DNA from: Bacteroidota bacterium
GTDB taxonomy: Bacteria; Bacteroidota; Bacteroidia; Chitinophagales; BACL12
DNA: 64,000 bases
Assembly (NCBI GenBank): GCA_016706865.1
Contig: JADJIS010000001.1
Span: 1-64,000, forward strand
Direction of reading: 5' to 3'
Positions 10,164 to 21,700 of the stretch are shown piece by piece. How positions within the stretch are numbered: position 1 is the stretch's first letter; every line of letters starts with the position of its first letter. The notes below the pieces were generated by a model, which was given only the letters and a program-made list of their open reading frames with translations, was not told where the DNA came from and searched no databases. The position numbers were made by a program, and so were the translations under genes.

Positions 10164-10225
10164 ATTAAATAATTTTTAATTGTTCCTGAATTCTGTATTT
10201 TAATTAAGTTTACTAAATCAAATAT

Positions 10226-12307
10226 TTATTTCACTCTATAAAAATCAAAACTCGTTTCCAAACATGGCCTCAAATCCAAATCATTTGTTCCAACTTGGAA
10301 AAAATTCCCGCCTAATGATTGAAAATAATCCAATCCTCTACCCATTTTAATATTCCAGCCATGATTCATTTTAAGTTCTCTGTCATGTAGCACATCGCTG
10401 AACTCAGTTCTAAACTCAATTTCGTAATCAAAAAGACTATTGGCAATTTGGTCAAATACTAAAATGTTTTCCTTTTTTTGTTCTTCATCATCGGCGCTGG
10501 TAATTAATGTGAGCTTCTTACAACTACCAATTTTAACAATGATTTCGCAAAGGCGAAGAAAATTATTAATTTGATGCTTTTGTCTGATATATGCATCCTC
10601 TAAAACTATTTCAGTTGCCCCAACTAAATAATCATAGAATAATGATTCATATCCGTAACCTGTATCACCATAAAGCACTTTTATTCTTTTCTCCTCTAAT
10701 GATTTATTTTGATTCAACAATATACTTGTATTCACAATTTCATCTTGGGCATTCTCCTCACTAGTTGAAGACTTGGTTGCCTCTGTTTTACGTGGGTTTT
10801 GTGTTGCTTTAGCATTCTTACTTTCCGGACAATAGACAATCACTTCTGTACCGTCAGTTTTAAAATATGAAAGATCAATTAATGCAAATTCATCATCGGG
10901 TTTGGTTTTATTCATTTGCTCTTTTACTCTTCTTCTGCCTTCAATAGCAAATTCAACAAGTTGATTAAATTCTTCCTCTGATGGATCCCCTGCCGGGTGG
11001 ATTAATTTGATATACGCAGTAACCGTTTTTCTAATTGCTGATTCATCTCTACCTTGCACATTAGGTCCCAACTTTAGCCTTCTCCCAACTATGTCAACAT
11101 AGTCTTTATTGTGCTTAAACATATAATGAAAAGCCTCGGCCATATAATCGGTTATTAACCCGAAACTTTGAGTGAAAAATTTATTATCCATTTTGGGGAT
11201 TTCCCAACCCGGCAAGTAAAAATAGAAACGATCCTGTATCGCCAAATCAAATGCTTTGGGTAGGGTAACAAACAAGTTGTGTTCATAGGAATTTACAAGT
11301 TGATCAATTGATTGGTCGATATTTCCAACAAAAGAAAAACTTGCATTGGCAATTACTTCTTTACCCCTCGAAAACCTTCCGTTAGCCATATAATCCTTCA
11401 TGATTTGGATTGTATCGCTATCTTTTATTTTCATATTTCCCACTTCATCAAATGCTATGTTATCCCAAAAGCCTACAGCACCAACTTGTTCTTTTCTATT
11501 ATTATACAACAAGGTTGCAGTGCTTGCTTGGCCTCCACTTAATAAAGTAGAATATGGTGAAAATTCGGAATAGAAATATGATTTCCCAGTACCCCTGGGA
11601 CCAAGTTCAATAAAATTAAAATTGTTCTGAACGATTGGGATAAGTCTCGAAAGAAAATGCATTTTCAACCTAAAGCCAGATGGAAATTTAGCTTTGATTT
11701 CGGGTGGTGGATTATCCATTATTTCAGGATTTAAACCAACACTTTTGAGAATCACATCAATCCATTCATCCCTTGTAAATTGTTTTCTTCCTTCAAAATA
11801 GATAGTCTCGTTAAATCGAGCCAATTGAATTGGTCTTAAATCCTCCACATAAAAGGCGTAATCATCTTCTTCTATTTCATTATGTGCAAGTGTAATTTCC
11901 GCCCACATTCCACCTTCTAATAATTTCCCATTTTCCCTATAAAATTTCTCACTAATAGCAATTCTTTTTGAACCGAAATTCTCCATTTCAGCCCAGTGGC
12001 GTCGTTCCTTTTCATGGTATTTAACGTGAATTTTATCTATGAACTTATGGCGGCCCAACTGCTGTACTTTTGATTGTGCACTGTTTGATTCATCAGGTCG
12101 AACATAGTTGGATTCAATTACCTCCAACACTGCTTTCTTTCCTGATTCAATTTCATTTGGATCATCCGTTGCACAATATTTAGAAAGCAAAAACTCAAGC
12201 ACAAATGACGGCACATTGGCTGCTTTCTTTATATGATGAACCAGATCTTTTCTGACAACTTTGCCAGCAAAGACTTCGTTTAATTTTTTATCTAAATTAT
12301 CACTCAT
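10226..12307 (-). CDS. brxL: BREX protein BrxL with a MITD1-type C-terminal domain
   Basis: A 693-aa AAA+-type protein of the BrxL (Lon-like) family, the last core gene of type 1 BREX. Walker A GPRGTGKSYF lies near residues 236-245 and the family signature GFWDNIAFDEVGN near 282-294. An Asn/Lys/Ser-rich linker near 500-530 leads to a C-terminal domain of about 150 residues with LEDAYIRQKHQINNFLRLCE, DVLHDRELKMNHGW, MGRGLDYF and DLRPCLET. These blocks match the PLD-fold C-terminal domain of human MITD1 (Pfam MIT_C) closely. I see no Lon-type Ser-Lys protease region. BrxL is required for defence in several BREX systems. Its start overlaps pglZ by 4 bases (ATGA). The BrxL identity is strong; the domain's function here is unknown. 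Confidence 0.9.
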   Translation of the reverse strand: MSDNLDKKLNEVFAGKVVRKDLVHHIKKAANVPSFVLEFLLSKYCATDDPNEIESGKKAVLEVIESNYVRPDESNSAQSKVQQLGRHKFIDKIHVKYHEKERRHWAEMENFGSKRIAISEKFYRENGKLLEGGMWAEITLAHNEIEEDDYAFYVEDLRPIQLARFNETIYFEGRKQFTRDEWIDVILKSVGLNPEIMDNPPPEIKAKFPSGFRLKMHFLSRLIPIVQNNFNFIELGPRGTGKSYFYSEFSPYSTLLSGGQASTATLLYNNRKEQVGAVGFWDNIAFDEVGNMKIKDSDTIQIMKDYMANGRFSRGKEVIANASFSFVGNIDQSIDQLVNSYEHNLFVTLPKAFDLAIQDRFYFYLPGWEIPKMDNKFFTQSFGLITDYMAEAFHYMFKHNKDYVDIVGRRLKLGPNVQGRDESAIRKTVTAYIKLIHPAGDPSEEEFNQLVEFAIEGRRRVKEQMNKTKPDDEFALIDLSYFKTDGTEVIVYCPESKNAKATQNPRKTEATKSSTSEENAQDEIVNTSILLNQNKSLEEKRIKVLYGDTGYGYESLFYDYLVGATEIVLEDAYIRQKHQINNFLRLCEIIVKIGSCKKLTLITSADDEEQKKENILVFDQIANSLFDYEIEFRTEFSDVLHDRELKMNHGWNIKMGRGLDYFQSLGGNFFQVGTNDLDLRPCLETSFDFYRVK

Positions 12308-14775
12308 GATATATAGTCTGTTTGTAAAGTAATAGATGCGTATGTTTTATTGGTAACAGGATCAGAAAGCCTCACCTCGAAACTGCCTTCAAAATCGGTA
12401 TTCATCTCCAATGGTATTTTGTAAGCTTGACCGGGGACAATCTCCAATAAATTGGAAACCTCATTTACATACTCACTGAAACCTGATTTGCCAACTATCT
12501 CGTCATTAGCAAGAGCTTCCATTCTAATAGCAATAGGTTCAAACCCTAACTCACCTTGAATAAAACAAGAGATTTCCATAAATGGTGTTCTGGTGGTTAT
12601 ATTACCCGTTGTTTTTCCTTTGTAGGAAACATTCACCTGTACCGTCTTGTCTTTTTTTGTTTTATGTGCCGTCAATACCATCACCGGAACTATACTCTCT
12701 TGCAAAGAAATACCTTCATGGAAATACGTGGTGTTTTTTTCAAAAACTGCATAATTCTTCAGAAACACAAAGTTTTTGGCATCTGATTTTACTCCGATTT
12801 CTGCAGGAATAAACCCAATTGCATAATCCGGAGTTGCTCCTGAACCTGCCAAAGACCTTGATTTTGACATCAACCAATCACCAGCGGGTTTACTTACATT
12901 ATCACCAGACTGAAAGATTGGGTGAAGTACAAAACCATGATCGGTAGCTATGACTATCTTTTCATAACCCTTTTGCTTAAGCAAGTTTAAGCCTTTAATC
13001 AGGTTCTGCGATGCCTGTTGCATTGCTAATAAGGCATTACTGGCCATATTTTCACCGGCATTGTCAATCTCGTTGGTGGTGACAATCAGTAGGTCCGTAT
13101 CTGGGATTGTTGAAGAAACTAATTTATCGAGTGTAATGATATCACAGAGATCGCCCAATTTTTCTTTTAAATAATCTCTTCTTTGTGTGAGGGACAACAA
13201 AGCCTTATCCCCTATAAAAGCTTCCAAGCTTCCCTTATGTTCTTTTAAGGTCAATTCTTTTTCTGCTTCTGGTAATAAAGCCGCCATCCCAAACTTGGTA
13301 ACTGTGGGTAAGAAAGCACAGGATGTTGTCACCTGAACGATGAAATACTTTTCAATATTCTCTTCCAGTTCTTTCGCTAGTTCAAACCGCAAAGCATCTA
13401 CAAACAGATAGGCCGTTTTGGTTTTTGATTTGAGTAATGGCTGAATATGTTTTGCAAATACTTGTATATTGCAAAGCAACCCTTCAACCGGCCAATGTTC
13501 TTTTTGCACCAGTTCCTGAAATTGTTTTTGGTTTTTTTCGGTGTATTTCGAGTATTCCTTTCTTACCGATTGTTTCAAATCTGTCAGCGCCGTATTGTCT
13601 TGCAATACTTCAATAGCTATTTTTTCAAATCGCCTTTGAAGTTGATCAATTTTATAACCATTTTGGGCGTATTGATCAATCGCTGTTTTTAACGAAGTGG
13701 AAGTTTTTGTCTTTTCTGATGCCAATTGTATCAATCCTAATCCCAACTCGGCCATCTTCCAGTACCTTCTTCTTTCTTCATCATGGTGTAACCAAATATT
13801 CTCTTTAATACGTGCAATGATCTCTTTGGCACCATCTATTTTACGTTTGATTAACAGATCTGTAAAATGATAGAAATAGGTATTGTCCTCAAAAGCAAAG
13901 GTGATAATCACTCCCAGTTCGTGTTCGTTCTTGAACATATCTGCCAGGCCCAATTGGTTGGCAGCATCTTCTGCTTTTTCAATATACAGGTCTTCGCAGT
14001 TTTTGTTGTTGCGTAAAGATTTGCAAATCGCCATTACCAATGGCCTGGCTGCAGATCTAGCCATTGGTATATTTTTTAGTGTAACTGGTAATTCAATCGG
14101 AAGATCAAAAACAAATTCACTGAAGAGTAAAAAACGCCATAATTCATTCTGCAAGGCTGCATAGTTTTTCTCTTTGATTTGCAACCCAATCAAACTGGCT
14201 ATGTCTTTATATTCCTTGTACCAGGTTTTGTCTTTGGTTAAACCTTCCTGTTGTTTGACAGTTGGTGCCAGCAATGCAAGTATTATTTCTTTTTCTGATT
14301 TACCACCTGTAAGGGTTTGCAACTTGGCCCAGGTATTACCGCCACCCAGGGCATCCAATGTATCAAAGTCGGGGACTTCCTGTGCAAACAACTCCGTTAT
14401 TTTTTGTTCTTTATCGGCAAAGCAGGCTTTACATAAATTTTCAAATTTATCGGCCGCATCATTGGGAAATACTGAACCCCCAAAGGAAAAAATATAGAAC
14501 GGATCCATTAACTGCTCCTGCCGGGTAAGCGGTGCTGCAAAGGGAACATATACCAACATCCTTGATTTGTTATCCTCCGACAGCTCGGTTGTATAGTAAG
14601 AGATGGCCTCTTCCCGGATGGTTAATACATTATGGTTGATATCAAATACACGGGTATTTTCATCCGCCATATCTACCAATATCTCTCTATACCGTTGGTC
14701 GGGATCGTAAATGACCAATGCAGGCAGGTCCTTCAGTTTTTTCTTAAAATGTTCAATTATAAATTCCCGTATCAT
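12304..14775 (-). CDS. pglZ: BREX protein PglZ, alkaline phosphatase-superfamily
   Basis: An 823-aa protein of the PglZ family, a core BREX component. The phosphatase-type domain lies in the second half: FVDALRFELAKEL near residue 460 supplies the nucleophile-region Asp of the family, and VIATDHGFVLHP near 610 supplies the metal-binding Asp-His. The first half is a helical, family-specific region, and the last 130 residues are an Ig-like beta region. The length fits type 1 PglZ. Its start shares one base with the pglX stop (TAATG) and its stop overlaps brxL, so it is made in step with both. Metal-dependent nuclease or phosphodiesterase activity is reported for PglZ relatives; I infer it here. 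Confidence 0.93.
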   Translation of the reverse strand: MIREFIIEHFKKKLKDLPALVIYDPDQRYREILVDMADENTRVFDINHNVLTIREEAISYYTTELSEDNKSRMLVYVPFAAPLTRQEQLMDPFYIFSFGGSVFPNDAADKFENLCKACFADKEQKITELFAQEVPDFDTLDALGGGNTWAKLQTLTGGKSEKEIILALLAPTVKQQEGLTKDKTWYKEYKDIASLIGLQIKEKNYAALQNELWRFLLFSEFVFDLPIELPVTLKNIPMARSAARPLVMAICKSLRNNKNCEDLYIEKAEDAANQLGLADMFKNEHELGVIITFAFEDNTYFYHFTDLLIKRKIDGAKEIIARIKENIWLHHDEERRRYWKMAELGLGLIQLASEKTKTSTSLKTAIDQYAQNGYKIDQLQRRFEKIAIEVLQDNTALTDLKQSVRKEYSKYTEKNQKQFQELVQKEHWPVEGLLCNIQVFAKHIQPLLKSKTKTAYLFVDALRFELAKELEENIEKYFIVQVTTSCAFLPTVTKFGMAALLPEAEKELTLKEHKGSLEAFIGDKALLSLTQRRDYLKEKLGDLCDIITLDKLVSSTIPDTDLLIVTTNEIDNAGENMASNALLAMQQASQNLIKGLNLLKQKGYEKIVIATDHGFVLHPIFQSGDNVSKPAGDWLMSKSRSLAGSGATPDYAIGFIPAEIGVKSDAKNFVFLKNYAVFEKNTTYFHEGISLQESIVPVMVLTAHKTKKDKTVQVNVSYKGKTTGNITTRTPFMEISCFIQGELGFEPIAIRMEALANDEIVGKSGFSEYVNEVSNLLEIVPGQAYKIPLEMNTDFEGSFEVRLSDPVTNKTYASITLQTDYIS

Positions 14776-17700
14776 TAATCAATCAGTTTTCCTTGTGAAG
14801 CATTCTTTTTTGGTTTAGCTGCTTTTTTTGCTTGTTTCTCCTTGGGTTTTACCTCGCAGATATCTTCCAACCCATGAGCAATTGCCATACTCAGGTCTTT
14901 CTTACATTTTTTAGTAACCCTATCCGGCCAAATGCTGTAGGCCAAATGTGCCCAATCGTAATCGCCTTTTTGCAGGGTCTTCCAGCAATCTTCGGTAGAT
15001 TTACGCCATTTGCTGTGACGGAAGAATTTATGGAGGGGGGCGGCCGTGATTAATACCCCATCATCATGGTTCGGTTTGTATGGTAATTCCGCAACTTCTG
15101 TCAACTCTTTCTCCATCACCTGTAATTCATGCAACAAGTCCTGAAGTTCAAGTAGTTGCTTTTTCCCAAAATTATCCAATTGTGAATTTAACTCGAGTTT
15201 TTTGACATCTTCTGATACTTCCTCTTTTTTAGGAATGATAAAATCACTGACTATTTTATACAGGGCTTGATCATTCAATTTGGGATAGTAGATCCAGATT
15301 GTATAACTACCGGAAGCGGTTGAAATGGGCCAATATATTGGAGCTTCCCTTTTACTATTTGTGTACTTAATATAATGATCAACAAAGAAACTTCTAGTAA
15401 AATATTGATCAACTTCTGTTACCATAAGGATATCACATAAATTAGTATAATTTTTATCGTCAAATAGTTTTACTATTAATGACTTTAGATTTTTTAATAA
15501 CTTTTTTTCATCAAATAACATATCTCCACCATTATCTTCATGCGCCTCTCTAGCTGAATTGACCGATAATTGAAAATTTTCAAAAGGATCGCTTAATAAA
15601 TAATTGTGGCTTTGTAATTTATCTAATTGATACCGGTTGAAACACAATCCTATAAAAAATGAAAAATAATCCTTTGCTATTTGAACCTCATCAGGCTTTG
15701 TTAAGAAATCCCTTAGAGGTTTTTCTAAAAAAGCTTCATCTCCTTTTTCTTCACTTTGCCAATATATTTCTAATAGAGTATTTGAATCTACGCCATAAGC
15801 GCTATCAACTATGCTATTTATTCTATCATTAGTTATGCTTATTAAACTATTTAGTTTTTCGTATTCTGAATAATACCACTCCCATGCTTTTTTTATTGGA
15901 AAAATTAGTGCGGGTTTTTGAAATTCAGTACTTGGCTCAAAGTAGCTATAATAGTTTCTTACCCTTAGTACTGCTTCTGCAACCAATAGACATATTTCAT
16001 CAACTTGACTTTGAGTAAAATCTGCAAAAGGTAATTTGTCAATTATTCCTGTATCAAATTGATTAGCATTTGCTTGAAGGTTTATTAAAATGTTTAATAA
16101 TCTAGAATTTAGTACCCCAATTAAGAATAGCGGAGATGTTTCCTCACTAGCACTTGTTATAGATGGGCCTTTAGCTGCAAATAAATATTCTTTTGGCAGA
16201 ACTCTAACTCCAAAATCTTTTGATCTTTTGGAATATGTTCCACCTGGAATTAAATAAAATTTTGAAGACTGTCGGGCCTGCGCTGTTTGTCCATTCACTA
16301 ATCGGTTAACCTCTTGAACTTCTTTCCCATCATTTTTATAATTGATCATTAGCGGCAATTCTCCGAAGTAAAGTGCATAGGACCCTCCTTTTGCATACGA
16401 ATACCATCCATTATTTTCTTTTCGATTAATTTCAAAAAATAAACGTAAAAATCTAAAATCATCAAATGATGTAAGCCCCATTTTTGAATTTGCAACATCA
16501 GAGATCTTCTTTTTCGGGTTTGAAATAAGGTTTAAGAATGAAATAGGTAATTGATATAGTATTTTTTTATTTGGTGTAGAGTAATAAAAATATCTATGTG
16601 TTAAATAGGTATTTTCTAGCTGATTTGTAATAATTATTTCATTTTGCAAATTATTTTCTTTTTCGCTTACTCCTTTTTTGTCAATTACATAAATATCATC
16701 ATTATCTAAATTTCTATTACTAATTATATATGCAGCAGATTGAACGGTAGCATTATCCATAACAGGCCATCCTAGATCAAGAATGAATAAAGTGCATGGA
16801 ATAATTATATTTTCTCTTATTCTTTCTAATTTTGGAGTTATCAAAATATTTCTAGAAGTAATAGCTCCTAAATATCCCTTGCATAATTCATGGCCTCTAT
16901 CAATAAATGTAGCTAACAAATCAACATAACTGTCAACATAATTTTGCTTAATATATGAAATGGAATTATTTGTTGGAAGACCGAATGGCGGGTTCATTAC
17001 AATTACATCGTACTTCTTCCTACAGAGTTCGATAAATGAAAAACCTCTAGCTGTATCATCAGCAAACAACAATTTTTGGTAAGCATCGCCATTGGTGGCG
17101 GTCTCAGAGAGCTGCTGTAGTATTTTCAATACTTCAGTTTCTGCAGAGTCTAAAAAACTATCCCGGTATTTTTTTGTGGCATACAAAGCTGCTTTTTCTG
17201 CAGCTTGTAATTCTCCATCCTCTCCACCCAATGTTAATTGGGTATTTATGTTTTCACCTGCTAACTCTTCTGCTATCTCTTGTATTTTGTTATCTATCTC
17301 TTCTTCAATTCGTAATAATAATCCAAGTTCGCCAGCCAGTTTCATTTGCTCCCAAATGCTTAATACCAGTTTACGCATGGGGGCCTCCAGCGGCTGTACC
17401 AACTGGCTAAGGGTTTCTACACTTCCGGGCATAGGTTCAGCCAGTACCAGGTTGCTTCGGGTGATCTGTGGCCGTTGGTCAGCAGGCAGGTTTTGTTTGT
17501 CAAAACTTTTTTGTGCCCTTAACCAAAGGCTAAGGCCGGCTATTTGTAAGGCACGGGGGTCAATATCTACTCCATGTATATTAAAGCGGATAATGAACTC
17601 GGGTATCTGTTGCACAAATGCGTGGCGGGTCATGATATTCCGTAGGTCAGTCAATAAATCTGGATAATTATCCCATGCTTCCACATAGATATGCTCCATC

Positions 17701-18710
17701 AAATCAAATGCATACAATCCAAAATGCATAGAACCACAAGCCGGGTCGAGCATCAAAATTTCCCTTGGATCTTTTATAGCTCGGTAATCGATGTATTGGG
17801 TTTCTTCATCCGCTTTTTCCGGTTTGGTTTCTCCTTTCTTCAGAAATACTTCATTGGGCTGTATGATGAGGTAAGGGCAAACCGTTTTTAGTACGGTGTT
17901 TCCCTGTGTCATCTCATACCAGATACGTCCCAAAGAATTATCAGTAAGAAATTGTACTACATAACGGGGCGTAAAAAACTGGTTGCGTACTGCCAGTTCC
18001 TGGCTGTTTCGGGGGGCACCACTGGCTTCCCGCATGGCGGATATTTCTTCCCGGCTGTTGTAATACTGGTACACCCAACCGATAGTTTCATCTTCTTTCC
18101 AAAGGTTAACGGGTTGCAATCCCTCTTCCCGGTGTAGGGTCACTCCTTCGTTGTTGATGATGTTGAGTAATTTATTCATGGCCTGCTCCGAAGGAAAGAT
18201 TAGGGCATAAGGCGAGTATCGGTCAAATACTGCAGGAAGGTCTAGAGCCAACTCGTCAAAAATGGCATAGAGGTACCATTTGTAACGTATGTACTGGGTG
18301 GCTGTTTGTCCTTGGCCGGTAATACTGTCGAATACCTGAAAACCTTCGCTGTTATATTCTTTGCGGATTGTTTCCTTAATAATCCTCCTTTCCTCGGCCA
18401 TGCGTAAACTGGCAAAACGATTTAAAATAGTAAAAGCCTGTTCCCTCACCAATTGACGCACGGCTTCTACTTTCTGGTTTTTTTCATCGGCCAGATTGGC
18501 TTTCAAGTATTCCAATCGTTGGCGCAGTAAACGGGCCGTGTATATGATCTCCGATTCGGCCGTGGTCAGTTGTTCAATCATCAATACAGTGCCATCCGGA
18601 CGGATGCCGTAATACTGCTGTAATTGCCCCTCCACCTCTTTTATCAATAGCCTCTTGGCATCCTGTACAAAGGATAAAATTTTTGACCGTGCCACTTTCG
18701 TTAATGCCAT
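14775..18710 (-). CDS. pglX: BREX adenine-specific DNA methyltransferase PglX
   Basis: A 1,311-aa, type 1-style PglX. SAM-binding motif I LDPACGSMHFGLYAF lies near residues 320-334 and the catalytic motif IV NPPFG near 567-571, the signature of N6-adenine methyltransferases. A long C-terminal target-recognition region follows. The C-terminus is very Lys-rich and probably contacts DNA. In BREX this enzyme methylates one strand of a non-palindromic site so that self DNA is spared. The gene is 23 bases after brxC and overlaps pglZ by one base. Its middle (about 15300-17000) is much more AT-rich than its ends, as expected for a variable specificity region that has been exchanged. The recognised site cannot be read from the sequence. 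Confidence 0.95.
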   Translation of the reverse strand: MALTKVARSKILSFVQDAKRLLIKEVEGQLQQYYGIRPDGTVLMIEQLTTAESEIIYTARLLRQRLEYLKANLADEKNQKVEAVRQLVREQAFTILNRFASLRMAEERRIIKETIRKEYNSEGFQVFDSITGQGQTATQYIRYKWYLYAIFDELALDLPAVFDRYSPYALIFPSEQAMNKLLNIINNEGVTLHREEGLQPVNLWKEDETIGWVYQYYNSREEISAMREASGAPRNSQELAVRNQFFTPRYVVQFLTDNSLGRIWYEMTQGNTVLKTVCPYLIIQPNEVFLKKGETKPEKADEETQYIDYRAIKDPREILMLDPACGSMHFGLYAFDLMEHIYVEAWDNYPDLLTDLRNIMTRHAFVQQIPEFIIRFNIHGVDIDPRALQIAGLSLWLRAQKSFDKQNLPADQRPQITRSNLVLAEPMPGSVETLSQLVQPLEAPMRKLVLSIWEQMKLAGELGLLLRIEEEIDNKIQEIAEELAGENINTQLTLGGEDGELQAAEKAALYATKKYRDSFLDSAETEVLKILQQLSETATNGDAYQKLLFADDTARGFSFIELCRKKYDVIVMNPPFGLPTNNSISYIKQNYVDSYVDLLATFIDRGHELCKGYLGAITSRNILITPKLERIRENIIIPCTLFILDLGWPVMDNATVQSAAYIISNRNLDNDDIYVIDKKGVSEKENNLQNEIIITNQLENTYLTHRYFYYSTPNKKILYQLPISFLNLISNPKKKISDVANSKMGLTSFDDFRFLRLFFEINRKENNGWYSYAKGGSYALYFGELPLMINYKNDGKEVQEVNRLVNGQTAQARQSSKFYLIPGGTYSKRSKDFGVRVLPKEYLFAAKGPSITSASEETSPLFLIGVLNSRLLNILINLQANANQFDTGIIDKLPFADFTQSQVDEICLLVAEAVLRVRNYYSYFEPSTEFQKPALIFPIKKAWEWYYSEYEKLNSLISITNDRINSIVDSAYGVDSNTLLEIYWQSEEKGDEAFLEKPLRDFLTKPDEVQIAKDYFSFFIGLCFNRYQLDKLQSHNYLLSDPFENFQLSVNSAREAHEDNGGDMLFDEKKLLKNLKSLIVKLFDDKNYTNLCDILMVTEVDQYFTRSFFVDHYIKYTNSKREAPIYWPISTASGSYTIWIYYPKLNDQALYKIVSDFIIPKKEEVSEDVKKLELNSQLDNFGKKQLLELQDLLHELQVMEKELTEVAELPYKPNHDDGVLITAAPLHKFFRHSKWRKSTEDCWKTLQKGDYDWAHLAYSIWPDRVTKKCKKDLSMAIAHGLEDICEVKPKEKQAKKAAKPKKNASQGKLID

Positions 18711-18733
18711 AATTGATTCTTAAACTATAATGT

Positions 18734-21700
18734 CTACCAATTCAGGTCGATGATCTCATCGTCCTTAAATTGGGATTTAATATTTGTAAATTCTGTAATG
18801 ATGGTATCAATGTCTTCCTTTTTCTCAATTCGTTTTGGCAGGTGAGACAAAGAGTGTTTCTTAATTTTCTTTGAACCTGGAATCGGATCTTTTGGCTTAG
18901 CCGCTTCTTCAATTTCCCGTTCAATGGATTTTAGCCGGCTATTGATACTAAACACTTCATTGATAATCTGCCGAATACCATCCAATCCCGATTTATCATT
19001 GATGGTGATGAAATCTAAACGATTGGAGAATTCTTGTTTTTGTTCCGCATCCAGCTGGCCCCAATGATAGTTACTTTTAATGCGGTTAACTTCCTGTTGA
19101 ATATTCTGATTTTCCTGTTCTCTAAACTTTTCATTCACATCAGCAATAGTACTTTCTATATCACTTGATTTATCTTTCAAGTCTGCTGCTTTTTCAAAGA
19201 AGTCATCACTCTGCAAAATATGTTTTACTTCTTCAAAATTGGGAGCTAACTGCGTTTTCAAATCACCGGTCAGGCCTTCATTGGGTAAACTATCTATTCC
19301 TGATTGCAAGTCATTTATTTTTTTAATAACTGTTTCAATGCCATTATCAAATGCTTGCTGTAATTTTTTGGCCCAAATGAGAGCTAGGTATAATTCTGCA
19401 TCAGGTTTGCCCAATCTAAAAGTGGCATCTGATGCATCACCTTTTAAAATTTCAGAAATTCCTTCCTGAATAACTTTAGATTTATCAATACCCAGTAACC
19501 CTAGGTTTTTTAATTTTACATCGTGTGCAGCATATTTATTTAAGAAATCGGGGAAATGTTTCATTACTGCCTCAGCAATCTTTTGGGGCAATGGAGGTAC
19601 CGTATTTAAAGTCAGCTCGGTAAGATTCTTTGCAGCACAGAGTTTTTGCTCCTGTGTTGGCTGGTCATCTTTGTGGAGAGTAATACCAATTTGATTAAAA
19701 GCAGCTCCGCTAGATAATTTTTCGATGGCTAACGGACCCTTTACTGTTACATAGTCTCCTGCAATACGGAGCTTAATTTCGGATGCCAGAAACATGATAG
19801 TAATCAAGTAACGGGTAGTATCCTTATGCCAGCCAAACTCCGCTTCATTAAAATGATCCAATAATTTTTTTCCGTCAACCTGTCCCTCTTTTTGCAGGTA
19901 TTCATTAATTGCTTTTAATGGAGCTGCATTTACATCAATACTACCATCCGTTCTTATCAGACTAAAATGATTGAGTGCAGGGGAAACCGATTTTAGATTG
20001 TCAAATTGCAATATTTTTTGAGCCGCAATACTCTCTACAGCTTCAGGTGCTAATTCGTATTTATGGTACACTTTCTCAGCACAGGTTTTTAGCCAACTAT
20101 TAGCAGCTTCTCTTAAACCAGAGGATGAAATGTTCTTGCAAGCTTTTGCTGTACCTCTGAAAATAAACTCTCCTTTTTCCAGGGCTCCAACTAAGGTTCT
20201 ACGCAGACTAGCTTTCATGGCTTCTGCTTCCTGGTATTGGCTGTTTAAATAATCGATGATCTCTTTATCGGTATACTTATTTTTACGGGAGGATATTTCC
20301 ACGCATCTTACAATTTCTTCTAGGGTAGCATCTAGATTTGCATCGAACTGACCCAGAAAATATATTTTACTTGAATTCCCCGCTTCAGTGCTTTTAATTT
20401 TTAACTCTTCCAGCATAATAGTATAACCGGATGCCTGCACAAAATGAAGCTCGGTTTGAATTTCATCACTTGGCTCCAATAGTTTGGAAAGTCTTCCATC
20501 CAATATAAATTGGATACCAGTTTTTACAGATTTAGTATTGATAACCCTTACTGATGGAACTGGGGTAAAAATATCTTCTATTTGTCCTTCATACACTTTT
20601 CTAATCTCACTGTTTCCAACATGAATTTTTTCTTTATCCTTTTCAAGGCCAATAATCGCATCGGTCATAAACCTTAACTGGCCATCAATTTCAGAAAGTG
20701 TTAAACCTGGTGTATTCTTTAATTCAACAATTATAGTTTTAACAGCATCTTTTTGTGAAGATGCTTCTACCATTGGGTGCATCATTGCTGCCAGGTTTTC
20801 TAAGGACAAATGGAAGTCATCCAAAATTTGAAGGGTGGCAATCGATTTTGCCACATTAGATTGAGGTGTGTTGTCCTTAAAAATATCGATGACCCGATCT
20901 ACGGACGTTGTAACATGAGGATAGGATCTTCTGATATCAGATTTTAAAACATTATAGATGTGTGCAGTACTCGCTAATGTTCCCACGTTGGTTTCCGCTA
21001 ATTTATCGCCTGTGCTTTCCGTTAATACATCTTGTATTACCCGGATAGCCGATCGCAAACCAATGCCCCCTGTTTTTTTTGCAAGCCTTTGCAACAACGA
21101 CAATAACAAATTCAAATGATGTGGAAGGAAAGGATAGAGATCCACAAATGATTTTTCATCCAGATCTGACTTGTAAATTGTTTTTTCTACATGCTCAAGT
21201 CTTGAATTTAAACGAAGCATTTCGCCGCTGCTTGCATATATTCCTTTTAATTCATTTGAACCACTATTTGATTTTCCCAACAGACGTTGTGTAACAATCT
21301 CCTTAATATCAGAAGCTTCAATTTCTATCTTAATTGGAAATCGATCATTCAGCTTAAATAGCTTGGCAGAATTAAGTTGTGCATTCGGGTTGTCCTCTGT
21401 TAAAGTTTGTTGGGCTGTAGCTAACAGCCAGGCCTTCCCTTTACCGATGTCTTTCAGGTTTTCCATCAAACCCTGCATTTTGGTAATCAGGGAATCATCA
21501 GCAGCTACATATTGTCCCACTTCATCTATGATAAATAGCACATTATCCTTACCTGATTTTCTTTTAATCAGATCAAGCATTTGTGTGACCTTATCTTTGT
21601 CAGTTTCAATATCCTCGACCTTGGTAATGTTGAATGACTTTGCATCCTTCCAAATTTTAGGATAAAACCTGGGGGCTAGTTCCTGCGCAATTGTTTTTGC

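Noticed and set aside
17092..17667. 191-codon plus-strand open frame opposite pglX
   Set aside because: It is a reverse-strand shadow of the methyltransferase; the translation is Ser/Cys/Arg-rich with no family signature.
18742..18924. 60-codon minus-strand open frame inside the 3' end of brxC
   Set aside because: It lies wholly within the strong brxC frame and its translation is basic and featureless.
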